DNA from: Burkholderiales bacterium
GTDB lineage: Bacteria; Pseudomonadota; Gammaproteobacteria; Burkholderiales; Nitrosomonadaceae
Length of the DNA stretch: 64,000 bases
Reading direction: 5' to 3'
NCBI GenBank assembly: GCA_024235755.1
Contig: JACKLV010000004.1
Span: 140,379-204,378, forward strand
Part shown: in pieces, positions 8,566-16,759 of the stretch
Layout of the letters: every line of letters starts with the position of its first letter
How positions within the stretch are numbered: the first letter of the stretch is position 1
Translations under genes and position numbers: made by a program
The notes under the pieces: model-generated
The model's database searches: none
Told to the model about the DNA's origin: nothing
What the model saw: the letters and a program-made list of their open reading frames with translations, nothing else

Positions 8566-9771
8566 ATGAATGAATGGATACAAACATGGCATGAGGCAGC
8601 GACAACTACCCTCGGTCTTTTCTGGATGGCCTTGTGGGCATTCGGGCTTGGTTATTTAATTTCGAGCATGATCCAAGTATTTGTTACTCGCAAGCGCATG
8701 AAGCAAAGCATGGGTGATGCCGGTGCCAAGAGTGTATTCCTGGGTACTTTCTTCGGTTTTATTTCAAGTTCTTGTTCCTTTGCCGCGCTAGCCACCACGC
8801 GTTCCTTATTCACCAAAGGCGCCGGATTAATTCCATCACTTGCATTTTTACTGGCTTCAACAAATCTGGTCGTGGAGCTTGGTATTGTCATTGCAATTTT
8901 TTTGGGTTGGCAGTTCCTTGTGGGTGAATATGTTGGTGGCTTGCTGTTGATTCTGCTAATGTGGATATTGGTCCGTTTTACCCGGTCGAAGCGTCTCGAA
9001 GAACGGGCGCGAGAGCATGCGCGCGCGCAAGAGGAACGTTCCGACGATGACAATATCCCTGACTGGAAAGAACTTATTAGCAGCCGTGAGGGTTGGCGGC
9101 AAGTGGCTAACCAGTACATTATGGAATGGAAAATGGTATGGAAAGACGTAACAGTGGGTTTTACCGTAGCGGGAATTATAGCAGCGTTTGTTCCTCAAAC
9201 TTTTTTCCAAATTCTGTTTGTAGGCAGTGACACAAATGATCCGCAATTTTGGCAAATATTACTGCAAAGTTTAGTTGGTCCGATAGCCGCTTTTTTTACC
9301 TTTATCGGTTCAATGGGCAACATTCCGCTTGCAGCCGTATTATATGGAAACGGCGTTAGTTTTGCAGGTGTCATGGCATTTATTTTTAGCGATCTTGTCG
9401 TGCTGCCGGTATTGCGTATCCAGGCGAAATACTATGGCTGGAAAATGGCAATGTATATTTTAGGTATATTTTTGGTAATTTTAGTCGTTACTGCGCTAAT
9501 TTTGCATTACACGTTTTCAGCTTTTGACTTGTTACCCAGTGCTGAAAATGTAAAATCGGTTACTGACCGCGAGTTTTTTGCTATTGATGCTACTTTCTTT
9601 TTGAATCTTCTGTTTACTGGCTTGAGCGGTTTTTTTCTTATCTGGAAATGGCGTACCACCGGATTTTCAAACAGTGATGATATTTTCAGCGAGCGATTCT
9701 TATTTTGGCTTGCACTGCTTGCATTGATCTGGCTCGCAGGCGGCTTAATTGTCTCGTTCGTTCTTATTTGA
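8566..9771 (+). CDS. Permease of the UPF0718/ArsP-YraQ family
   Basis: The 401-residue polytopic membrane protein resembles the predicted permease family PF03773. An N-terminal half carries the signature stretch FGFISSSCSFAALATTRSLF near residues 64-83 and ends in a hydrophobic hairpin about 100-130. A charged cytoplasmic linker rich in Arg and Glu (about 135-185) follows, then a second membrane half with FIGSMGNIPLAAVLYGNGV, which looks like a repeat of the first. A final two-helix extension ends the protein. Some family members export trivalent organoarsenicals, but nothing here identifies the substrate. It is a single gene with a good terminator behind it. An insertion-sequence end lies only 72 bases upstream and may affect its expression. 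Confidence 0.75.
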   Translation: MNEWIQTWHEAATTTLGLFWMALWAFGLGYLISSMIQVFVTRKRMKQSMGDAGAKSVFLGTFFGFISSSCSFAALATTRSLFTKGAGLIPSLAFLLASTNLVVELGIVIAIFLGWQFLVGEYVGGLLLILLMWILVRFTRSKRLEERAREHARAQEERSDDDNIPDWKELISSREGWRQVANQYIMEWKMVWKDVTVGFTVAGIIAAFVPQTFFQILFVGSDTNDPQFWQILLQSLVGPIAAFFTFIGSMGNIPLAAVLYGNGVSFAGVMAFIFSDLVVLPVLRIQAKYYGWKMAMYILGIFLVILVVTALILHYTFSAFDLLPSAENVKSVTDREFFAIDATFFLNLLFTGLSGFFLIWKWRTTGFSNSDDIFSERFLFWLALLALIWLAGGLIVSFVLI

Positions 9772-9791
9772 TATTAGTTACCTTTTTTGGA

Positions 9792-9836
9792 TGAGTAAAG
9801 TTTCAATTGTGTATTTTACTCAGTTTTTTGTTTTTT
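9792..9836 (+). terminator. Rho-independent terminator after the permease gene
   Basis: An 8-base perfect inverted repeat TGAGTAAA/TTTACTCA (9792-9799 and 9815-9822) is followed by G and two runs of six T (9823-9836). It lies 20 bases after the permease stop codon, in the right orientation. Confidence 0.75.
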
Positions 9837-10124
9837 CAAGTTAATCTGCACCCAATATTTTCCAGTGTTAGTACTGTCTATTATGGAAGAATAAATTATA
9901 GAAACAATGATATAAATATTAGGCTGATAAACTTGCTCGCTATTTTTTGAAAAAAACTGGAAAAATTTCAACGTTGATTGACATTTTAATTAAGGCTTTA
10001 AATTTTTAAAGATTCCATTTGGATTTTTTGTCATCTTATTTTGAAAAAACAAAAGTTGTTATGTAAATTTTAAATTTAAGTTTATCTAGATTAGAACATT
10101 AAAAAATTGAATCGAAAAAGAGAG
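9837..10124. other. AT-rich gap without a recognisable gene
   Basis: Very AT-rich sequence with no credible open reading frame between the permease terminator and the convergent DUF1207-like gene. No repeat or RNA gene was recognised. Confidence 0.5.
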
Positions 10125-11264
10125 CTAAAAATGGTAGTGAGCACCAATTCCAAGGTACTCTACTTTTTCTTTATAAAACTGACCCGTTGGAGAGTTGCCG
10201 TAAAAATACTCAATTAGAAATTGTAACTTGCGACTAAATACTTGGTGATTGTCAAATTGAATACCAGCTCTGGCAGATATATCTGCATTCCAATTATTTT
10301 GTTCATGATTTTTGAAATCAACGGCAAGTATTGGTCTCAGCGCTGCAAAATCAATACGCCAAGGACTTCTGAACTCAAGTCCGTATTGAACAGACCAAGG
10401 TTTGATTGTTGAAGGTTGCTTATGAAAGATACCCCCACCTCCGCTATAGACACGAATACCATATGGCAGCTCATATGAAAGTCTAAGATCTACACCTTCA
10501 TAGCTAAGATTGATGCGTTCCAAACGCGTCCTCAGTAAGAATTCATCACCAAGATGCGAGCTTTGGTGGAAAATTCGTCCAAAAGCAGAAAATTGTCCTG
10601 TCCGTAAACTTGAGTAGACAGAAGCAATAAAGTCACTATTGATCAGATCGGATGAACTGGCATCGAGATTGAAGTCGCTAAAAACAGCAGCCTGGAGCCC
10701 TGTTTCCCATTGTATGGCTGTTTGACCTATATTGGCTCGATAGAATGGGATTGTTTCTCCGAAACTAACTGCCCCATTATTTTCTCCATCTATGTCGGCA
10801 CCCACATAATTTCGATAACTAGCGGAGAAATGTGCCCAACGTGGATCAGCCAACAATGGTTTAAATAAATGCCCGGTTGGTAAAAGCCCTGTTGGAAAAA
10901 CTTCTGCGGGTGTTACTGCTGCGCTTATGGGAATTTCCTGTTGCTCTGGAACTGTAGTAGTTGTCATTTTTTGTTTATCCTCAATTGTGAGCAGCTCTAC
11001 ACCCGATACACCCGGAATCTCAGACAATATCTGCTTAACATATGCCCGGTCTTCTACTTTCAGATTAGAAGTCGATAATGTAATGACGCCTTCACGTACT
11101 ACCAAGGTTGAGAAGTCAAGTTCATAATCTCGTTTAAGAACACCTGTTGCATAACCGGCAATATATGAATCATTGGGTATCAATTCACTCCAAATTGGAG
11201 ATATTGTGAATAATGTAATTACCGAAAGAAAAAGCAACCGAACAGTACTGTTCATCTTTCTCAT
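10125..11264 (-). CDS. Exported DUF1207-like protein with an N-terminal BON-like region, probably outer membrane
   Basis: I chose the ATG at 11262-11264 because GGAGGACCC lies directly in front of it; this gives 379 residues. A signal peptide (RLLFLSVITLFTISPIWS) is followed by about 75 residues resembling a BON-type alpha-beta segment (VREGVITLSTSNLKVEDR, then ILSEIPGVSGVELL). A short linker leads to the main domain, which begins FPTGLLPTGHLFKPLLADPR. It continues with many alternating aromatic strands and ends in a terminal aromatic (AHYHF), as outer-membrane beta-barrels do. The FxPLLADPR..F start is characteristic of DUF1207 proteins. Function is unknown. It is transcribed away from the HiPIP gene's end and may share its upstream region. 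Confidence 0.65.
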   Translation of the reverse strand: MRKMNSTVRLLFLSVITLFTISPIWSELIPNDSYIAGYATGVLKRDYELDFSTLVVREGVITLSTSNLKVEDRAYVKQILSEIPGVSGVELLTIEDKQKMTTTTVPEQQEIPISAAVTPAEVFPTGLLPTGHLFKPLLADPRWAHFSASYRNYVGADIDGENNGAVSFGETIPFYRANIGQTAIQWETGLQAAVFSDFNLDASSSDLINSDFIASVYSSLRTGQFSAFGRIFHQSSHLGDEFLLRTRLERINLSYEGVDLRLSYELPYGIRVYSGGGGIFHKQPSTIKPWSVQYGLEFRSPWRIDFAALRPILAVDFKNHEQNNWNADISARAGIQFDNHQVFSRKLQFLIEYFYGNSPTGQFYKEKVEYLGIGAHYHF

Positions 11265-11415
11265 GGGTCCTCCAGTATAAAATATCATTGCTATCCCTTT
11301 AATAGACAAGGGATAGCAAAAATATCTGGCAGTAAAAAATACTGAACTGAGTATGATCTGACGCTACGTCTATTAACGGTAGCTATCAGACCTAGTCGAA
11401 ACTACTACATATAAA

Positions 11416-11697
11416 TTATGCTTTTGGGGTATATGCCGTACACCAGCCTTCAGGGCTGATACGACCTTCCACAATTTTACATTCCCCATTAGCTTGAGGA
11501 GTTTTTCCGGGAATAAATTGCATGCAATTACTGCACTTTTCATTTCTATTCGGATTGTCTTGATATTTCACCACAGTTTTAGGCGCTTTCGCTGCTTCTG
11601 CCTTATTAATTGCTCCTGTCATAAGAGGAAAAGTGATACCAATTGCCAAGAATTTGATTAGTTCACGACGTGTGAGCTTCTTTTGACGATAATTCAT
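11416..11697 (-). CDS. High-potential iron-sulfur protein (HiPIP), Tat-exported
   Basis: HiPIPs are small periplasmic [4Fe-4S] electron carriers that can reduce cytochrome oxidases or reaction centres. The 93-residue precursor has a twin-arginine signal (TRRELIKF, then a hydrophobic stretch, with likely cleavage near KAEAAKA). The mature part has exactly four cysteines in the HiPIP spacing: C55-x2-C58, C73 and C86, in the motifs CSNCMQF, GECKIV and GWCTAY. Length is typical. A GAAGGAGAAGAATT ribosome-binding region precedes the ATG. It lies upstream of the DUF1207-like gene on the same strand, 151 bases apart. A link to the cytochrome oxidase 10 kb away is conceivable but unproven. Confidence 0.92.
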   Translation of the reverse strand: MNYRQKKLTRRELIKFLAIGITFPLMTGAINKAEAAKAPKTVVKYQDNPNRNEKCSNCMQFIPGKTPQANGECKIVEGRISPEGWCTAYTPKA

Positions 11698-12030
11698 AAT
11701 TCTTCTCCTTCTCCCTGAATATAGAATAGATTCAAAAAAATAAATACCACTAAAATAGTATCTTTTCTCATTAACAATCTTTTTCGCTCATTATTACTCT
11801 CTTCTAATAAATCACTGTTGTCCAGTTAACTGACAAGTAGAAAGCTCGATTCAACCAGAATTGTTATGATCGTGTTTTATATAACTTATTGAACAAGAAT
11901 GAAGAATTGGGTTATGGCCCATTGTAATACAATCCGTATTCAAATTCTAAGTTAGTTCCGAAACATGAATTTGAGTCTCTGGCGAGACGTCATATTTACA
12001 CCGGGTTTCTCGTACAGGTTGATTGTTAAG
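11698..12030. other. Intergenic region without a recognised gene
   Basis: About 330 bases upstream of the HiPIP gene. It must contain the HiPIP promoter, but I see no convincing -35/-10 pair. No open reading frame worth naming. It ends at an insertion-sequence end. Confidence 0.4.
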
Positions 12031-12076
12031 AAAATAACTCCTAAGACACCTGTCCAAAAAATGGGGTCCACTTCTT
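12031..12076 (+). repeat. Insertion-sequence end, copy 2
   Basis: Forty-six bases, 42 of which match the reverse complement of 62905-62950. The last 31 are identical to 8463-8493. It begins AAAATAACTCCTAAG and ends GGGGTCCACTTCTT. No transposase gene adjoins this copy, so it is a solo end left by deletion or a partial element. Confidence 0.75.
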
Positions 12077-12250
12077 ACAGCGACCTTCGGATTAGTTTGT
12101 CACCATGATGATGGTACACTTGTTTGGTAATATCAGCTTGCGCTAAATCGTAGAAAACGTGATTGGCAAGCGTATTGCCTTGTCATTTTGGCAGCGTAAA
12201 GTTTACGCGTTCGATAGTTTAATCCCGTAGGATCGGTGACCAAATCATGA
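12077..12250 (-). pseudogene. Coding fragment cut by the insertion-sequence end
   Basis: On the minus strand an open stretch reads AITNHVFYDLAQADITKQV then YHHHGDKLIRRSL, with its stop TAA formed at the junction with the repeat. An upstream piece in another frame reads DPTGLNYRTRKLYAAKM. It looks like broken protein-coding sequence, but I do not recognise the family. It is interpreted as a gene remnant interrupted by the insertion sequence. Confidence 0.25.
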
Positions 12251-12337
12251 CATAATGAATCTATTGATTTTGAAACAAAAAAGCAGGGAAGCTGTGTTAA
12301 TTTTAACGCCAGGTACTACATGAGGAAGGAACAGGCC

Positions 12338-12715
12338 ATGATTGAATATACTTTCGATACCGAGCACGCAATTCTCTATGTACAACCAAAATCTTCTCTT
12401 GAAGAAAACGATTTTGTGCAGCTCGCGAAAACGGTTGATCCATTCATTGAGAAAAACGGAGATCTCGCTGGTATTATCATCCAAACCCCAACATTTCCTG
12501 GCTGGAAAAGTTTGGGTGCGATGGCGAAGCATTTTCGTTTTGTACGAGATCACCACAAGCACATCAAGAAAATTGGACTTGTAACCGATTCCTCCATAGG
12601 CGATGTGGCGGAGCATTTGGCGTCACATTTCGTGTCGGCTGAAATCAGGCGTTTTTCAGCGGGAGAATTTGAAGCCGCCAAACGATGGATCATAGTTCGC
12701 GGTAGATTTGGTTGA
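12338..12715 (+). CDS. SpoIIAA-like (STAS-fold) protein
   Basis: This small soluble protein of about 125 residues begins MIEYTFDTEHAILYVQPKSS. I chose this start because GGAAGGAACAGGCC precedes it; an upstream in-frame ATG at 12320 would add six residues. It then shows DLAGIIIQTPTFPGWKSLGA, HFRFVRDHHKHIKKIGLV and VSAEIRRFSAGEFEAAKRWI, the pattern of the SpoIIAA-like family PF11964. The family has the fold of anti-anti-sigma STAS proteins, but most members have no proven partner. A single gene, flanked by remnants on the left and a long non-coding stretch on the right. The role here is unknown. Confidence 0.75.
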   Translation: MIEYTFDTEHAILYVQPKSSLEENDFVQLAKTVDPFIEKNGDLAGIIIQTPTFPGWKSLGAMAKHFRFVRDHHKHIKKIGLVTDSSIGDVAEHLASHFVSAEIRRFSAGEFEAAKRWIIVRGRFG

Positions 12716-12820
12716 GGTAATTTTTTTACTTACAAAATTGTCAGATTAAGTCTCGTGCTTTACATATTATGTAATCAATCATTATTCGGCTATATGAGTT
12801 AATTCAGGAATAAGAATTCG

Positions 12821-12943
12821 GTGAAAACTTTTCCTTCAACTACTGGTTTTTGTATGCTGACTGATAGCCGTTATCCGTTATTAACCATGAATTTGATGGA
12901 TTTCGGTCGAACGATTCTGCGTAACTCCGTGGCGGTCTTATAA
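12821..12943 (+). CDS. Possible 40-residue small protein or decayed gene end
   Basis: A GTG-started open frame encodes about 40 residues ending MDFGRTILRNSVAVL. A weak AGGAATAAG lies 10 or more bases upstream. There are no recognisable motifs. It could equally be the tail of a lost gene. Listed because it is the only protein-like frame in the 615 bases between the SpoIIAA-like and PAS genes. Confidence 0.15.
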   Translation: MKTFPSTTGFCMLTDSRYPLLTMNLMDFGRTILRNSVAVL

Positions 12944-13133
12944 ATTAAATTAGCTTTTTTTAACGTTTTTTAACATTTTCTTGACATTTTCTTGACACTA
13001 GAACGTTTATTATTTAGTTTACTAACAAGAGTTAGCTAAAACGCAAAATCAATAACACCTTCATCAACAATATCAATAAAGCTTTTTCTTAGTTTCATCA
13101 AGATCAACTCCATTAATTTATTAGGAGGACAAG

Positions 13134-13160
13134 ATGGAAGCTTTAGAGCCACATTTCTAA
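13134..13160 (+). CDS. Possible eight-codon leader peptide with a strong ribosome-binding site
   Basis: A near-perfect Shine-Dalgarno TTAGGAGGACAAG precedes ATG GAA GCT TTA GAG CCA CAT TTC TAA (peptide MEALEPHF). Upstream at about 12982-12998 are two overlapping TTGACA hexamers in an AT-rich stretch, candidates for a -35 element. The peptide lies 170 bases ahead of the PAS gene. It may be a regulatory leader or the start of a truncated gene. Evidence is limited to the translation-start signal. Confidence 0.3.
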   Translation: MEALEPHF

Positions 13161-13330
13161 ATGTCGATAGCAATCGCCATTTAGAACTCGCAACAAAATC
13201 CAAACACAACCCAGCTGATTTGTAAAATCGTAGTATTGAAGTAAATGTAATTTACAGCGCCGAAGCATAAAGCTTAGTGTTGCACTATGAATTTGGAAGA
13301 TCGGTTGGAAACAGAATGGGAGGAGATTCA

Positions 13331-13774
13331 ATGACTACTCTAGCAGCTGATAAATCAGAAAGAATTCATGGTTTAACTCAGACCAACAATAGCCACATTA
13401 AGCGTAGTTATGATATGCCTGCAATGCTTATACTTTCGGAGGACGGTAAAATATTTTATGCCAATAAAGAAGCGGGGGAACTGCTGGATTTATCCCCTAA
13501 GCAGCTCTCTAAACTACATATTTCCAAGGTGATATTGGAATTGATAAATATGGACTTGCTGGAAGAAGGCAAAAAGCGTGTCAATGCTTATTTACGCTTT
13601 CTTTCACGGATTGGATACAAGTTCGAGCTTTGTAATTTGCATGGAAAAAGATTTTCGGGTGTGCTTTTTTTCAATGATATTGATTTGCACGGTCGCCATA
13701 GTGTAGTTGTTCTTATCTATCCAGACTCAAAAGTCTATTCGAATGTGATATATCAATTTAATGAAGGAGAGTAA
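13331..13774 (+). CDS. Single PAS-domain protein
   Basis: The chosen ATG at 13331 has GGGAGGAGATTCA immediately before it, giving 147 residues; an upstream GTG would be longer but has no such site. After about 30 polar residues comes a PAS-like domain: MLILSEDGKIFYANKEAGEL, LDLSPKQLSKLHISKVI, then a long helix and the strands YKFELCNLHGKRFSGVLFF and HSVVVLIYP. There is no kinase, cyclase or output domain, so it would act as a stand-alone sensor or adaptor. It is two bases upstream of the Met/His-rich repeat protein, so the pair is almost certainly co-translated. Ligand unknown. Confidence 0.6.
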   Translation: MTTLAADKSERIHGLTQTNNSHIKRSYDMPAMLILSEDGKIFYANKEAGELLDLSPKQLSKLHISKVILELINMDLLEEGKKRVNAYLRFLSRIGYKFELCNLHGKRFSGVLFFNDIDLHGRHSVVVLIYPDSKVYSNVIYQFNEGE

Positions 13775-13776
13775 CA

Positions 13777-14517
13777 ATGAACAAGATAACGAAACCCCTA
13801 TTCGGTTTATTCTTAATGCTTTTTGTTGTTTTCGTTGCCGGAAACATATCTACACTACAGGCGCAGGAAACTGAAAAAAAGTCGCAAATGGCGTTGCATC
13901 ATCTTCATATCTCCATGCTGAATCATGGTCTGGAAATGGCCGCCCAAGGTGCGAATCTTGAGATGATTTCGACGATGGAAATGAATCCTGATGTGAAACC
14001 GGAACTTGAATCTATTACCTTGAAACATGGTCGTGACATGGTTACACGGGGCAAGGAGTTAATCGAGCGGGCCATACAGGGTTCAGCGATGGAGGAGTTG
14101 CACAAAGAATCAGGAACCTCTGGCAAGACGATGCAGTATACCCATGATTTAGGTAACGCTATGTTAGATGTGGTTGGTTATCTAGATAAAATGCACATGA
14201 AGTTCCCAACCGGAAAATCAATGAGTCTGCATCATATGCATCTGGCGCTTAATCACGCGTTGGTAATGGCAATTGAAGGCTCAGATTTGATCATGCTGGG
14301 TCAGATGGGAATGTCGCCAAAAGTAGACGGTTTTTCTATCGAACATGGAAAAAAAATGATCTCCGAGGCTGAATCGATATGGAAGAAAACCATGGAAGGG
14401 AAAGCAATGAAGGATCTAATGAGCGACAAGAAAAGCGATCTTATGGAGCGCACCCATAAGCTTGGCGATGCTGTACAAAAGGTTTTTGGCATGCTTGAAA
14501 ACATGCCTGAAGCCTAA
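13777..14517 (+). CDS. Exported Met/His-rich protein made of two homologous repeats
   Basis: The 246-residue protein has a clear signal peptide (KPLFGLFLMLFVVFVAGNIS, likely cleaved after LQAQ). The mature part consists of two similar units of about 95 residues, roughly 38-135 and 147-243. Each begins with a His-rich helix (MALHHLHISMLNHGLEMA and MSLHHMHLALNHALVMA). Each then has a G-(A/S)-(N/D)-L-x-M-(I/L) turn, a Met-x-Met-x-P motif (MEMNPD, MGMSPK), an HG(R/K)xM helix and a last helix with THxLG(N/D)A. The density of His and Met suggests metal (perhaps copper) or haem binding, but this is inference. I do not recognise a named family. GAAGGAGAGTAACA precedes the start. Confidence 0.7.
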   Translation: MNKITKPLFGLFLMLFVVFVAGNISTLQAQETEKKSQMALHHLHISMLNHGLEMAAQGANLEMISTMEMNPDVKPELESITLKHGRDMVTRGKELIERAIQGSAMEELHKESGTSGKTMQYTHDLGNAMLDVVGYLDKMHMKFPTGKSMSLHHMHLALNHALVMAIEGSDLIMLGQMGMSPKVDGFSIEHGKKMISEAESIWKKTMEGKAMKDLMSDKKSDLMERTHKLGDAVQKVFGMLENMPEA

Positions 14518-14719
14518 TAATACGCTGGGATGGAATTCAGCTGTGCCTAAGCCTTTGGGCACAGCTGAAATATGGAAACAAATCAAAAAATAGAAAGATG
14601 ACAATCTCTCCAAATAAGTATTTTGTAAAGTTAATATTGCATCGATAAGAATCGGTCTGGATAAGTTGCTTGATTGATTCCGTCTGTAGCTTATTACTAC
14701 GTTAACAAGGAGTGGCCGG

Positions 14720-16522
14720 ATGAGTAATACAGTCAGTGATTTTTTGCTGCAGCGTCTTTCCGACTGGGGCATTACACGCATTTATGGTTTTCCTGGGGAC
14801 GGGATTAATGGAATCTATGGCGCCCTAAATCGCGCCTTAGATCGTTTTGATTATGTCCAAGCTCGGCATGAAGAAATGGCCGCTTTTATGGCTTGTGCCC
14901 ATGCCAAGTTTACTGGTGAAATTGGAGTATGTATTGCTACATCTGGTCCCGGTGCAGTTCATCTGTTGAACGGTTTATATGACGCCAAGCTAGACCATCA
15001 ACCAGTTGTCGCCATTGTCGGTCAGCAGGCGCGTGCATCATTGGGCGGTAGTTATCAACAAGAAGTCGATCTGAACAATCTGTTTAAAGATGTTGCAGGT
15101 GATTATGTGCACAGCCTTATAGTGCCTGCACAAACACGTCACATTGTTGATCGAGCTTTGCGCATTGCCCAGTCCGAGCGTACCGTTACATGTGTGATTA
15201 TTCCAAACGATGTGCAGGAGCTCGACGCGGTTGAAACCCCTCCGCGTGTACATGGTACTGTTCATTCGGGTAGCAGTTTTAGTTCGCCACAAGTGGTGCC
15301 AGCTAAAGACGATCTGCATTCCGCTGCCGAGATACTGAATGAAGGAGAAAAAGTCGCAATCCTAGTTGGGGCCGGTGCATTGACTGCATCAGAAGAAATA
15401 ATTGAAGTCGCTGAACGGTTGGGGGCGGGCGTTGCTAAGGCGCTACTGGGCAAAGCAGTATTGCCTGATGATTTGCCCTATGTCACCGGGTCTATCGGTT
15501 TATTGGGTACGCGGCCAAGCTGGGATATGATGAACGATTGCGACACACTACTGATGATCGGCTCACGCTTTCCTTATTCAGAATTTTTACCGCGGGAAGG
15601 TCAAGCACGCGGCGTACAGATTGATCTCGACCCAACTATGCTGGGTATACGCTATCCGATGGAGGTGAATTTAACCGGGGACAGCTCTGCGACACTGCAA
15701 GCACTTATCCCACTTTTAAAACCAAAGACCAATCGTAGTTGGCGTGAAACAATTGAAAGAAATGTGACCGAATGGTGGGAAGTAATGGAAGCGCGCGCCA
15801 TGAGTTCGGCTAAACCAATCAACCCGCAGCGCGTGTTCTGGGAGTTATCACCACGCCTGCCGGATAACTGTATTCTGGCATCTGATTCCGGCTCGGCAGC
15901 TAATTGGTATGCTCGCGATCTGAAAATACGCCGCGGTATGAAGGCCTCGTTATCTGGAACTTTGGCTAGCATGGGTGCAGGCGTGCCCTACGCTATTGCG
16001 GCTAAGTTTGCTTTCCCCGAACGGGTAGTGATTGCCTTGGTCGGTGATGGCGCAATGCAAATGAACGGTAATAGCGAGTTAATCACTATTGCTCATTATT
16101 GGCGCCAATGGAGCGATCCACGGCTAATTGTAATGGTGCTGAACAATGGTGACCTTAACCAGGTTACTTGGGAACAGCGGGCAATAGCAGGCGACCCGAA
16201 ATTCGAGGCGTCGCAGATTGTTCCGGACTTTTCTTATGCGCGTTATGCCGAGTTACTGGGTTTGAGAGGGATTCGGGTCGACAATCCCGATCAGATTGGT
16301 ACGGCTTGGGATCAAGCACTGGCTGCAGACCGGCCCGTCTTGTTGGAAGCTATCACTGACCCTAGTGTACCTCCATTGCCGCCGCATATCACATTTGACC
16401 AAATTAGAGCTTACGTATCCTCACTATTGAACGGTGATCCAGACAGCGGCGAGATTATTAAAGCATCAGCCAAGCAATTATTTGACAGTTTAAAACCGGA
16501 CCACAAGCAGCAAAAAACATAA
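14720..16522 (+). CDS. Thiamine-diphosphate-dependent enzyme, pyruvate oxidase/2-oxo-acid type
   Basis: The 600-residue protein has the three-domain layout of the acetolactate synthase/pyruvate oxidase family. The N-terminal Pyr domain has GFPGDGINGI and the catalytic glutamate at residue 51 in ARHEEM. The central domain is FAD- or nucleotide-binding-like (VAILVGAGALTASEEIIEVA). The C-terminal PP domain carries the TPP motif GDGAMQMNGNSELITI, later followed by the usual VLNNGDLNQVTWEQR. A CIATSGPGAVHLLNGLYDAK segment is also typical. Overall it is nearest to PoxB-like quinone-linked pyruvate oxidases, but substrate and FAD use are not proved. An AAGGAGTGG site precedes the ATG. It begins a same-strand series with the MR/MLE, YdiJ-like and ASRT genes. 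Confidence 0.85.
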   Translation: MSNTVSDFLLQRLSDWGITRIYGFPGDGINGIYGALNRALDRFDYVQARHEEMAAFMACAHAKFTGEIGVCIATSGPGAVHLLNGLYDAKLDHQPVVAIVGQQARASLGGSYQQEVDLNNLFKDVAGDYVHSLIVPAQTRHIVDRALRIAQSERTVTCVIIPNDVQELDAVETPPRVHGTVHSGSSFSSPQVVPAKDDLHSAAEILNEGEKVAILVGAGALTASEEIIEVAERLGAGVAKALLGKAVLPDDLPYVTGSIGLLGTRPSWDMMNDCDTLLMIGSRFPYSEFLPREGQARGVQIDLDPTMLGIRYPMEVNLTGDSSATLQALIPLLKPKTNRSWRETIERNVTEWWEVMEARAMSSAKPINPQRVFWELSPRLPDNCILASDSGSAANWYARDLKIRRGMKASLSGTLASMGAGVPYAIAAKFAFPERVVIALVGDGAMQMNGNSELITIAHYWRQWSDPRLIVMVLNNGDLNQVTWEQRAIAGDPKFEASQIVPDFSYARYAELLGLRGIRVDNPDQIGTAWDQALAADRPVLLEAITDPSVPPLPPHITFDQIRAYVSSLLNGDPDSGEIIKASAKQLFDSLKPDHKQQKT

Positions 16523-16759
16523 AAGCAGTTTTTTGTCTAGCTATTGAATTTAATGCTTCTATCTCCAATCGATAGATTCTCTAATAAATTAGGCTGTTTG
16601 TAGATGCCATTACCGATTGAGAACTATATCTTGATTGGTAACTTCAGCGATGTCGCCGACTAGTTCCACTTAGATGTCAGCGTTGAAGTGATTGGCGTGT
16701 TTCATCAGAAATCGCAACTAAAACGAACAATCAGCAAACAAACTTTAAGGACGGGTGGC

